Origin: Mycobacterium simulans
GTDB lineage: Bacteria; Actinomycetota; Actinomycetes; Mycobacteriales; Mycobacteriaceae
Reading direction: 5' to 3'
Assembly: GCF_900232995.1 (NCBI RefSeq)
Contig: NZ_OCVX01000003.1
Coordinates: forward strand, 278,624-342,623
DNA length: 64,000 nucleotides
Positions 18,426 through 26,051 of the stretch are shown one piece after another. Both the position numbers and the translations under genes were made by a program. Position 1 is the stretch's first letter, and every line of letters starts with the position of its first letter. The notes beneath the pieces were generated by a model that had not been told where the DNA came from, searched no databases, and saw nothing but the letters and a program-made list of their open reading frames with translations.

Positions 18426-18569
18426 ATGGTGATCCAGCTGCTGGAAAACGATCCCGACGCGAACGAGATTCAGGTGGGGCGGGCGAAGTTCCTCCGTTAC
18501 GCCGAGGCCCGCGGCGAGTACGACGAGGTGGTGACAACCCTCAACAGCTTGGATCCACAGGGCAATTAG
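18426..18569 (+). CDS. small hypothetical ORF, 47 residues, possibly a gene remnant
   Basis: An ATG-to-TAG frame reading MVIQLLENDPDANEIQ... and ending NSLDPQGN. It is acidic, helical in character and does not look like random translation of high-GC DNA, but I recognise no family and see no good ribosome-binding site. It lies between two minus-strand genes and overlaps the 3' end of the TetR gene by 29 bases. It could be the C-terminal tail of a deleted gene. Low confidence. Confidence 0.3.
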   Translation: MVIQLLENDPDANEIQVGRAKFLRYAEARGEYDEVVTTLNSLDPQGN

Positions 18570-19170
18570 AGCCGGACCGCGACCTTCCGACTGGCTGATT
18601 CCGATCCCCGGCTCCGTGCCGCGCCTCGTAGCCTCTTGTCAGCCAGAACACGTTGCGTTCGAGGATGGACAGGATGTCGGTCACCGCGATCTCGCCGGCG
18701 ACGAAGCGGCCCAGGAGTCCGTAAACGAGGCTCGAGATGATGGTGTCGAGGTCGGCGATGAAACGGTCGTCGACGTCACCGAGGACTTCCAGAACGGCGG
18801 GCACGACGACATCGAGGCCGCGACTGACGAGTTGCTGTCCACCGGGCGCGACCCTGGCACGAAAGTAGGCCGTGAGCATGCGGGGGTGCTGCTCCCACGG
18901 TTCGAAGACGGTCCGAAGGACCCGCATCATGCCGGCGTAGAGCGACTCATCGGGCTGATGCGATTGCCGGGACAGCGTCGAGTACGGGTTCTCCTCCATC
19001 CAGGTCTGTAGCGCCGCGCGAATCAGTTCGTCTCGGTTCGCATAGCGTTTATAGATGGTGGCCAGTGAGGTTCGCGAGCGGCGAGCGACTTCCCGCAATT
19101 GCACCGCTTCGTAGCCCTCGGTTTCCAGAATGTCCACCACGATGCGCAGGATCCGGTCGTCTTGAGCCAT
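18541..19170 (-). CDS. TetR-family transcriptional regulator
   Basis: A 209-residue protein. The N-terminal HTH reads GYEAVQLREVARRSRTSLATIYKRY (residues about 19-43), followed by NRDELIRAAL. The ligand domain contains helical segments typical of the KstR-like subgroup of actinobacterial TetR regulators, which often control lipid or steroid metabolism. ATG 19170 places the HTH at the usual distance from the start. It is divergent from a P450 gene and the 82-base gap contains two matching palindromes, so it very likely represses the P450 and itself. The last 20 residues are Arg/Gly-rich and may be an unselected extension. Confidence 0.87.
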   Translation of the reverse strand: MAQDDRILRIVVDILETEGYEAVQLREVARRSRTSLATIYKRYANRDELIRAALQTWMEENPYSTLSRQSHQPDESLYAGMMRVLRTVFEPWEQHPRMLTAYFRARVAPGGQQLVSRGLDVVVPAVLEVLGDVDDRFIADLDTIISSLVYGLLGRFVAGEIAVTDILSILERNVFWLTRGYEARHGAGDRNQPVGRSRSGSNCPVDPSC

Positions 19171-19197
19171 TGAGCAGACCACCCTTGCCGTCGGTGA

Positions 19198-19210
19198 GTA
19201 ACACGGTTAC
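19198..19210. promoter_or_regulatory. TetR operator candidate 1 (GTAAC-N3-GTTAC)
   Basis: GTAAC ACG GTTAC, a perfect 5+5 palindrome between the divergent TetR and P450 genes, 28 bases from the TetR start codon. The same half-sites and spacing recur 23 bases further on. Inferred binding site for the adjacent TetR protein. Confidence 0.65.
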
Positions 19211-19220
19211 TGTACTCGGT

Positions 19221-19233
19221 GTAACGCGGTTAC
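19221..19233. promoter_or_regulatory. TetR operator candidate 2 (GTAAC-N3-GTTAC)
   Basis: GTAAC GCG GTTAC, the second copy, centred 23 bases (about two helical turns) from the first and ending 19 bases before the P450 start codon. Two phased sites on one face of the helix suggest cooperative repression of both genes. Confidence 0.65.
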
Positions 19234-19252
19234 ATGAAGGGACCACGGCCGC

Positions 19253-20455
19253 ATGACGATTGCGCACGACACCGAGGTCTACTACGACCCCTACGACATC
19301 AACATCACCGCCAACCCCTATCCGACCTTTGCCCGGCTTCGTGACGAAGCGCCGATCTATTACAACGAGCGCTACGACTTCTGGGCGATCTCGCGCCACG
19401 CCGACGTCGAAAAGGCACTTGCGGACTGGCAGACCTTCTCCAACAGCCGAAGCGACATTCTTGAACTGGTGAAGTCCGACTTCGATATGCCCCCGGGCGT
19501 GATGATGTTTGAGGATCCGCCGGTGCACACCATGTTGCGTGGGGTGATGTCCCGGGTCTTCACGCCGAGGCGGATGGCCGAAATCGAGGACCAGATCCGG
19601 CGGTACTGTGTGCGTTGCCTGGATCCGCTGGTCGGTGCGCAAAGCTTCGACATCATTGCCGAATTGGCCTCGATGATGCCGATGCGTGTCATCGGCATGC
19701 TGCTCGGCATCCCCGAGGATGACCAGATAGGTGTTCGAGACGCCAACGACGCCAACCTTCGGACCAAGCCCGGCACACCGATGAAGGTGGCCGATCCCGA
19801 TGCGATCGCCGACGGACGCATCTACGCCGAATACGTTGACTGGCGCGCCAAGAATCCTTCCGATGACCTGATGACCGCATTGCTCAATGTCGAGTTCGAG
19901 GACGAGTACGGCGTCACCAGAAAGCTGACCCGCAAGGAGATTCTGCACTACACCCAAGTTGTGGCCGGCGCCGGGAACGAGACCACCGGCCGGCTGATCG
20001 GCTGGCTGGCCAAGGTACTCGCCGAACATCCCGACCAGCGCCGGGAAATCGCCGAAGACAGAACACTTTTGACGCGCGCGGTCGACGAGACCCTGCGGTT
20101 CGAACCGACGGGTCCGCATGTCGCTCGCTACACCATCCGCGATTTCGAGTGCTACGACACTACCGTGCCCGCCGGCAGCGCCATGCTGTTACTGTTCGGT
20201 GCCGCCAACCGCGATCCGCGACGGTACACCGACCCCGACACCTTTAACATCCACCGCGACAACATTTCTCATCTCACTTTCGGCAAGGGCGTGCATTATT
20301 GCCTCGGGGCAAATCTGGCTCGCCTCGAGGGCCGAGTCGCGCTGGACGAGTTGCTCAACCGGTGGCCCGAATGGAATATCGATTACGACAGCCTCAAGCT
20401 TGCGCCGACATCAACCGTCCGCGGCTGGGAGCGGCTGCGAATGGTCGTGTCATGA
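19253..20455 (+). CDS. cytochrome P450 (bacterial class I, family not assigned)
   Basis: A 400-residue soluble P450. The I-helix oxygen motif is VAGAGNETTGRLIGW (about residue 240), the K-helix ExxR is DETLRFEPTG, and the haem loop is FGKGVHYCLGANLARLEGR with the Cys ligand near residue 350. The N-terminal DPYDINITANPYPTFARLRDEAPIYYNE is typical of mycobacterial P450s of the CYP124/CYP187-like type, but I cannot name the family. Redox partners are not adjacent. Probably regulated by the divergent TetR through the palindromes at 19198-19233. ATG 19253 lies seven bases after GAAGGG (19236-19241). Confidence 0.9.
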   Translation: MTIAHDTEVYYDPYDINITANPYPTFARLRDEAPIYYNERYDFWAISRHADVEKALADWQTFSNSRSDILELVKSDFDMPPGVMMFEDPPVHTMLRGVMSRVFTPRRMAEIEDQIRRYCVRCLDPLVGAQSFDIIAELASMMPMRVIGMLLGIPEDDQIGVRDANDANLRTKPGTPMKVADPDAIADGRIYAEYVDWRAKNPSDDLMTALLNVEFEDEYGVTRKLTRKEILHYTQVVAGAGNETTGRLIGWLAKVLAEHPDQRREIAEDRTLLTRAVDETLRFEPTGPHVARYTIRDFECYDTTVPAGSAMLLLFGAANRDPRRYTDPDTFNIHRDNISHLTFGKGVHYCLGANLARLEGRVALDELLNRWPEWNIDYDSLKLAPTSTVRGWERLRMVVS

Positions 20456-20469
20456 GTGGATGCCGGCTG

Positions 20470-20682
20470 TTAGTCGCCGCCTGCTGATTTCGTGAGCGCG
20501 AGCGCGATCTGTATGTCGGCGTAGGTAATGAAGAGCCCTACCCAGTACGCCCACTTCATGGTCGGATCAGGTTGCGACACAAAGAACATGATCAGAAAGA
20601 TCGGACCGACGATGCCGAACACGAACATCATCAGCTGGAATCCGAGGTACCTCTTGAAGGTGGACAATCCGTCATCTCCCAT
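20470..20682 (-). CDS. small membrane protein, 70 residues
   Basis: Reads MGDDGLSTFKRYLGFQLMMF then two hydrophobic helices (residues about 14-34 and 44-62). No family name can be given. It lies only six bases downstream of the primase-polymerase gene on the same strand and is probably cotranscribed with it. The hydrophobic pattern and good start make it likely to be real. Confidence 0.65.
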   Translation of the reverse strand: MGDDGLSTFKRYLGFQLMMFVFGIVGPIFLIMFFVSQPDPTMKWAYWVGLFITYADIQIALALTKSAGGD

Positions 20683-20688
20683 CGCTAG

Positions 20689-21726
20689 TCAATTGTCGCG
20701 GGCCCGTCGTGCCCGGGCGCGTCGCTTTCCTTCATGCATTGCCGCAACGCGAGCAACCGGAATGGTGCGTCCCTGCTCGATGAGATCGCTTGGTAAGCAC
20801 TGTGGTTCGGGCATCGACTCAGCCCACGGGTCGCATCCGGAAAGGGCCTCGATTGCCGTATGCACGGTGAAATCACCGGGGTTGACGCGGTCCAGATCCG
20901 ACCAATCCAACGGGAATGACACCGGAGTGCCCGGGCGCAATCGTGGGCTGTAGACGGCGGCGACCGTCGCTCCCCCGGCACGGGTAGCGTCGACGAACAC
21001 CTTGCCGGCGCGGTCCTCCACGATGAAAGCCGTTGTCGCCGAGTCGGGATCGAGCGCTTCGGCTCGAGCGGCCAGCGCGCGGGTGGCCGCCGCGACATCC
21101 TCGACCGGCGCACTGTCGTCGATGGGGACAAACACGTGGAGGCCTTTCGCGCCACTGGTCTTTACCGCGCCGGCAAGGTCGCAGTCCGCGAGCGCCTGAC
21201 GCACCAGGTGGGCAACGTTGACCACCGCGGTGAAGTCGTTTTCCGCGGGTGGATCGAGATCGAGGACGAGGTGAGTCGGCCGGTAGACGTTGTCGGCCAA
21301 GCCCAACGTCGGGTGGTACTCCACGGCGCGCTGATTGGCGAGCCAAAGCAGCGTGCGCCGGTCGTCGCACAGCGGGTAATGGACCATTCGTTGGGAGCTT
21401 TCCGCCCAAATCGGAACCGTTCGCACCCAGTCCGGGGTGTATTTGGGCACGTTCTTTTGCATGAATGGCGCGCTCCCGCGCAGGACCCTCAGCACCGTGA
21501 GCGGCCGGCCGACCAGTCCGGGCAACATCCTGTCGGCCACCGCGTCCAGGTAATCCACCAGGTCGCGCTTGGTGGCCCCGGCATCCGGGCTCAGCGGCTG
21601 GTCGAGGTTGGTCAGGTCGATTCCCGCACGCTGTTCGGCGGCGCTCATCTGGTTAGCGTATGCGGGCTCCGGCGGGATCGGCGGGTTGCTCGGGTCGCCA
21701 GATGCGCCGGCCGGCTTTACGCTCAT
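20689..21726 (-). CDS. LigD-type archaeo-eukaryotic primase/polymerase domain protein (PolD1/Rv3730c-like)
   Basis: A 345-residue stand-alone polymerase of the LigD Prim-Pol family, used in DNA repair synthesis. The first two metal-binding aspartates are in LVLDLDPPAEN (about residues 153-160); the SGAKGLHVFVPI segment (about 188-200) holds the conserved Ser-Lys-His of the nucleotide site; the PVSFPLDWSDL segment near 275 supplies the later acidic residue. The length matches Rv3730c (346 residues as recalled; PolD1 in M. smegmatis) rather than the longer Rv0269c. In M. tuberculosis that gene is elsewhere, so this is either a relocation or a further paralogue. No ligase or nuclease domain is attached. 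Divergent from a lipoprotein gene, 33 bases between starts. Confidence 0.88.
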   Translation of the reverse strand: MSVKPAGASGDPSNPPIPPEPAYANQMSAAEQRAGIDLTNLDQPLSPDAGATKRDLVDYLDAVADRMLPGLVGRPLTVLRVLRGSAPFMQKNVPKYTPDWVRTVPIWAESSQRMVHYPLCDDRRTLLWLANQRAVEYHPTLGLADNVYRPTHLVLDLDPPAENDFTAVVNVAHLVRQALADCDLAGAVKTSGAKGLHVFVPIDDSAPVEDVAAATRALAARAEALDPDSATTAFIVEDRAGKVFVDATRAGGATVAAVYSPRLRPGTPVSFPLDWSDLDRVNPGDFTVHTAIEALSGCDPWAESMPEPQCLPSDLIEQGRTIPVARVAAMHEGKRRARARRARDN

Positions 21727-21759
21727 TGGTCAGAGGACTTTAGCGGGGGGAATTCGCTG

Positions 21760-23064
21760 ATGAGTCTGGTCACGGGGAGGCGTGCGTCCGAGCGCGCGGT
21801 CGCGGCGTTCGCGGCGGTGGTCTGCCTGGGCGTTTCGTCGTGTTCAACGACCGCGTCCCCACCGGGGGCTCATCCCGCTATCTCGACGTCGAAACCCGCA
21901 GCCAGTACGGTTGTCCCGCCACCTTCCCACGCAAGTGTCTTGGCGAAAGATTGGAAGGGCTACGGCGGAACCGTCTACTACGGTTGTCCCGAGAAATTCA
22001 CACCTGGCAGGTCGGCACTGGACAGCATCCGCCCCAAAGTGTTTGACACAAAAACAGGGCAGTGGGTAACGCCGGCTGTTCCCGCTGTTCCCGCCGGTGT
22101 AGACATAACAGGCGCCGCATGCGCGCTGTCGGGCACCGCGGAAGATCCGAAGGTCGCCTACTTGGTAGCGAGCGTCAGGTCCGCGACCGTCTATGTGTTC
22201 GATCTCCGATCGAGCCAGCCGTTGGCAACAAGGGAACTGCAACCCCCCGACCCCAACCTGCAACTGGCAGCATCCAAGAACTGGGGGCTCGCCGGAACCG
22301 CATCCGGCGTGGCCTGGACGAACGCCTTCTTCGATGGCCACAGCCTGAAACCGCCACGGACCGTTGTACTTTCGAATGCCGACCTATCGGTTATGTGGGA
22401 CGACCCACAGCCCGGGCGGGCCTGGCAAGACGTTCTGGCCTTCCAGCGGAACACCGTTGATGGCCAGACATCGGGTGCCGAGCTGCGACTGCCGTCGGGC
22501 GAGCCAATATTTCAGGACAACGACATCCGGACCGTCGACGCTGAAATGGCCGACGGGCCCGACCGGCTGCTAAAGCTCACGCGTTCGGATGGCCCTGGAA
22601 TCGTGTCGACCATGTTCTTCGACCTCAACTCCCGATCCCTTGTCAAAATTGGTGATTCCGAACGTGTTTCCGGTGATGGATTGGGCGCAACGTTGGCGGA
22701 TGGGGAGCTATTCATCGACGGTCACGCGTCCGACACCTCGCAGTTCGGGTTCGGTGTCTGGAATCTGCGAACGCAGCATTGGGACTTTCTGAAGAATCGA
22801 GATGAGGTCAAAAAGTCATCGATTTCCAAGGTGACATACTTTGGCGGCCATCTCTATATCACGAACACCTCCGGCAAGTTTTCGGCGATCGCGTTGCCTG
22901 CCGGCGAGACGGTTACGTCGAGCTGGGCCATGCGGCCATTCGGGCGGATATCCGGTTGGACGCTGGTATGCCGCGGCGAGACTGCTGCGTCCTCGGGCGG
23001 AGAATGCCGGGAGATCCTTTTGGTGCGAGATGAGGACGGCCACTATCCCGGCCCATGGTTCTGA
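21760..23064 (+). CDS. exported lipoprotein, probable beta-propeller-like fold
   Basis: A 434-residue protein with an Arg-containing n-region, hydrophobic stretch and lipobox VSSC (Cys-28), then a Ser/Pro/Thr linker. The body is rich in beta-strand patterns with repeats such as VYVFDLRSSQPL, MFFDLNSRSLVKIGD and GVWNLRTQHWDF, suggestive of a propeller, and has six to eight cysteines in the mature part. I do not recognise the family. ATG 21760 was chosen because it begins the signal peptide; the frame extends upstream antisense to the polymerase gene and that part is shadow. Confidence 0.75.
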   Translation: MSLVTGRRASERAVAAFAAVVCLGVSSCSTTASPPGAHPAISTSKPAASTVVPPPSHASVLAKDWKGYGGTVYYGCPEKFTPGRSALDSIRPKVFDTKTGQWVTPAVPAVPAGVDITGAACALSGTAEDPKVAYLVASVRSATVYVFDLRSSQPLATRELQPPDPNLQLAASKNWGLAGTASGVAWTNAFFDGHSLKPPRTVVLSNADLSVMWDDPQPGRAWQDVLAFQRNTVDGQTSGAELRLPSGEPIFQDNDIRTVDAEMADGPDRLLKLTRSDGPGIVSTMFFDLNSRSLVKIGDSERVSGDGLGATLADGELFIDGHASDTSQFGFGVWNLRTQHWDFLKNRDEVKKSSISKVTYFGGHLYITNTSGKFSAIALPAGETVTSSWAMRPFGRISGWTLVCRGETAASSGGECREILLVRDEDGHYPGPWF

Positions 23065-23253
23065 CGTGGGCGGAAACGACCTCGCGAGCTAGTTGATCGC
23101 ACCCAAGATGCTGGCGGCTGCGGTAGTGCGGCGGGCTCACTGGCACCGGTGGCACCGACAGGTGCACGGGTGGCGCTCTCGTTGCGTACCTAGTTCCTCA
23201 CCGAAATAGGCTCCGCCGCAATTCATTTCGTAAGCCTGCTAACGTGTCCGTCT
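23065..23253. other. intergenic region, 189 bases
   Basis: No gene seen. It contains a short GGCACCGGTGGCACCG repeat near 23142-23157 and must hold the promoter of the following SDR. Confidence 0.4.
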
Positions 23254-24057
23254 ATGGGTGCTTTGGATGGACGTGTCGCCTTGATCACCGGAGCAGCTCG
23301 AGGGCAAGGGCGCGCGCATGCGTTGGCTTTGGCGGCCGAAGGAGCGGACATCGTCGCCGCCGATGCGCCCGGTCCGATGACTGACCTGACCTACCCGCTC
23401 GCTACCGAGGACGACCTACGAGAGACGGCCAAGCTCGTTGACGAGCTCGGCCGACGCTGTCTGCCGATAGCCCTCGACGTACGCGACTCAGCCCAGGTCG
23501 ACGCCGCGGTCGCACAGACGGTAACCGACCTCGGCAGCCTCGACATCGTGCTGGCCAATGCCGGCATCGTCAGCACCGGCCCTTTGGACCAGGTGAGCGA
23601 TCAGGTTTGGCAGCAGCTGGTGGACACCAACCTGACAGGCGTATTTCACACCCTTCGGGCGGCCATACCGGTCATGCGACGGCAGCAGTTCGGCAGGATC
23701 GTCGTGACATCCTCCATGGGTGGTCGACTGGGCATCCCGGAGCTGGCGGCATACAACGCCACCAAGTGGGGAATCATCGGGCTGGCTAAATCGGTAGCGC
23801 TGGAGGTCTCCAAAGAGGGCATCACGGTCAACGTCATCTGTCCGACCACTACGCAGACTCCGATGGTGCAGCCCGCGGGCGGAGACGACGTTCCCGACGA
23901 CTTGGTGCGCCGCATGATGAAAGCCAATCCGATACCGCGACCGTGGCTACAACCCGAGGACGTCAGCCGTGGCGTGGTCTATCTGGTGACCGACCCCGGC
24001 GTCATCACCGGCAGTGTCCTCGAGATCGGCCTCGGAGGCAGCGCACGCATTCACTGA
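23254..24057 (+). CDS. mycofactocin-coupled-type short-chain dehydrogenase
   Basis: A 267-residue SDR. The nucleotide motif is TGAARGQGRAHALALA (residues 12-27), the structural motif NAGI follows near residue 110, and the catalytic site has TSSMGG and YNATKWG (Tyr near residue 168). The long loop after the second strand (DAPGPMTDLTYPLATEDDL...) is the mark of the SDR subfamily that holds NAD tightly and is recycled by mycofactocin. It probably oxidises or reduces an alcohol or ketone of unknown identity. ATG 23254 starts at the usual distance from the Rossmann motif. Confidence 0.9.
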   Translation: MGALDGRVALITGAARGQGRAHALALAAEGADIVAADAPGPMTDLTYPLATEDDLRETAKLVDELGRRCLPIALDVRDSAQVDAAVAQTVTDLGSLDIVLANAGIVSTGPLDQVSDQVWQQLVDTNLTGVFHTLRAAIPVMRRQQFGRIVVTSSMGGRLGIPELAAYNATKWGIIGLAKSVALEVSKEGITVNVICPTTTQTPMVQPAGGDDVPDDLVRRMMKANPIPRPWLQPEDVSRGVVYLVTDPGVITGSVLEIGLGGSARIH

Positions 24058-24180
24058 GGCGGTGATCTTCCGGACTGATCGGCCAGGGCGGCAGCGTCCG
24101 CATCCACTGACGCTGCCGGCGCAATGGGTCATCTCCGCAAAGCTTTTCATTTCACCGCGGACGGTGCTAGACCCAAGATC

Positions 24181-25626
24181 GTGAGTGAACTTGCCGAACA
24201 GACACGATGGATGGACGCCACCGATCAGGCGCGCTTGGTCGCCACGGGTGAGGTCACCGCCAGCGAGCTGCTGGAGGCCGCAATCGAACGGATCGAGCAG
24301 TCCAACCCCGCGTTGAACGCCGTGGTCATCGAGTGGTTCGATCACGCACGGTCAATCGCCGCGGACCCGGATCTTCCCGACGGCCCGTTTCGCGGCGTGC
24401 CGTTTCTGCTCAAGGACCTTTACACCAGCTTCGCCGGTCAGACGCTGTCCAACGGCAATGTGGCGTTGAAAGAGGCGGGCAAGATCGACGCCGCCGATAC
24501 CACGCTGGTCGCCCGGTTCAAGGCGGCCGGGTTGGGGATTGCTGGACGGACGAACAGCCCCGAGATGGGCAGCCTGCCGACCACACAACCGCTGGCCTGG
24601 GGACCGACCCGCAACCCGTGGGCACTGGACCGCACGGCGGGTGGATCCAGTGGTGGCGCCGCCGCGGCGGTGGCGGCCGGAATGGTCCCGTTCGCCAACG
24701 CCTCCGACGGGGGTGGGAGCATCCGCATCCCGGCATCGTGCTGCGGACTGGTGGGACTCAAGCCGAGCCAGGGTCGAATCACGGTCGGGCCCGCGCGCGC
24801 CGAGACGGGGCTGGGAGTGGAACTGTGTGTGAGCCGTACCGTGCGAGACACTGCGGGCCTGCTCGACGCGGTGCGCGGTCCCGGTGTCGGCGACAGCGTT
24901 ATCGCGCCCACGCCGCGGCGGCCGTACGTCGCAGAGGTGGGCGCCGATCCCGGCCGGCTGCGCATCGGACTGCTCGACGTGCATCCGCGCGGCGAATTCT
25001 TACACCAGGACTGTATTTCGGCGGCACGGGCGGCGGCGTCGCTGCTCGAACAACTCGGTCACATCGTCGTGCCGGCGTGGCCGGCGGCTCTGGCCGATGC
25101 CACGCTGACCAAGAAATTCATGGCGCTGTGGGCGACGCAGCTGGCAATGGCGTCACGCGGGTTCAGCGGGACTCTCGAGCGCGAGGTGACCGCCGACGAC
25201 ATCGAGCCGGTGAACTGGGTGCTGATCGAGCGCGCGCAGCGATTGAGCGCCGTTGATTACGCGGCGGCACAAGCCGAGGTGTGGGCGTTTCGGCGGGCGC
25301 TCCAACAGTGGTGGGCCGACGGCTGGGACCTGCTACTAACGCCGACGGTGGCCGAACCACCGCCGCCGCTGAGCGAGTTCGAGAACAATCCCCAACATCC
25401 AACGGCACCGATGCGTCGCGGCGGCCAGTTCGCCGCGTTCACGCCCCCGTTCAACATGAGCGGCCAGCCCGCAATCAGCCTGCCCTTGCACCGCAACGCC
25501 GACGGCCTGCCCATCGGCATACAGCTGGCCAGCGCCTACGGACGCGAAGACATACTCATCCGCGTTGCCGCGCAATTGGAATCCGCCCAGCCCTGGTCGT
25601 CCGATCACCCGACGATCCCTTGCTGA
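24181..25626 (+). CDS. amidase-signature family hydrolase
   Basis: A 481-residue amidase. The catalytic triad is visible: Lys in PFLLKDLYTS (near residue 80), the cis-Ser in GGSSGGAAAAVAAGMVP (about 160) and the nucleophilic Ser in ASDGGGSIRIPASCCGLVG (about 183). The C-terminal MSGQPAISLPL is typical. M. tuberculosis has several (AmiA2, AmiB2, AmiC, AmiD); I cannot assign an orthologue. The GTG at 24181 gives the family N-terminus; an ATG at 24124 would add 19 unconserved residues. Substrate unknown. Confidence 0.88.
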   Translation: MSELAEQTRWMDATDQARLVATGEVTASELLEAAIERIEQSNPALNAVVIEWFDHARSIAADPDLPDGPFRGVPFLLKDLYTSFAGQTLSNGNVALKEAGKIDAADTTLVARFKAAGLGIAGRTNSPEMGSLPTTQPLAWGPTRNPWALDRTAGGSSGGAAAAVAAGMVPFANASDGGGSIRIPASCCGLVGLKPSQGRITVGPARAETGLGVELCVSRTVRDTAGLLDAVRGPGVGDSVIAPTPRRPYVAEVGADPGRLRIGLLDVHPRGEFLHQDCISAARAAASLLEQLGHIVVPAWPAALADATLTKKFMALWATQLAMASRGFSGTLEREVTADDIEPVNWVLIERAQRLSAVDYAAAQAEVWAFRRALQQWWADGWDLLLTPTVAEPPPPLSEFENNPQHPTAPMRRGGQFAAFTPPFNMSGQPAISLPLHRNADGLPIGIQLASAYGREDILIRVAAQLESAQPWSSDHPTIPC

Positions 25627-25778
25627 ACCAAGGCTCGGGACGCAGCAGTGACGTCCGCAAAAGCCTTTTAGGTTTTGAGAAGCGCCGCAACGCTCCAAAT
25701 GTTTTTGGTTCGTCACCGCCCGGCGTCATCGTCGGCGTAGGTTCCCCGTCAAGACGAGACGATCAATAGGAGTTCACC

Positions 25779-26048
25779 GTGCCGATATTCATGATCGAGC
25801 GCAACTACGCGGAGGCGCTGGAACCCACCCTCGACACTGTGGATGGGATCAATCGCATCAATTCGCAGGAGGACGTTCGCTGGCTGTATTCGTTTCTGTC
25901 CGCGGACAAGCGAAAGACCTATTGCCTCTACGAGGCGCCATCGCCGGAGGCGATCAGACCCGCGGCCGCGCGTGCCGGTCCCCCCGCCGATGTCATCGTC
26001 CAGGTAACCGATCGCATCATGCCGGACGGCGCATTTTCGGCTATTTGA
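25779..26048 (+). CDS. DUF4242-like small protein
   Basis: An 89-residue protein reading PIFMIERNYAEAL...INRINSQEDVRWLYSFLSADKRKTYCLYEAPSPEAIRPAAARAG, which matches the DUF4242 pattern (a ferredoxin-like fold, one Streptomyces member reported to bind nickel). The start is GTG 25779 with AGGAG at 25768-25772. Tail to tail with the LuxR-type gene, three bases apart. The role is unknown. Confidence 0.75.
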   Translation: MPIFMIERNYAEALEPTLDTVDGINRINSQEDVRWLYSFLSADKRKTYCLYEAPSPEAIRPAAARAGPPADVIVQVTDRIMPDGAFSAI

Positions 26049-26051
26049 TCG

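Noticed and set aside
24124..24180. ATG 24124 as amidase start
   Set aside because: The extra 19 residues do not resemble amidase N-termini; GTG 24181 fits better.
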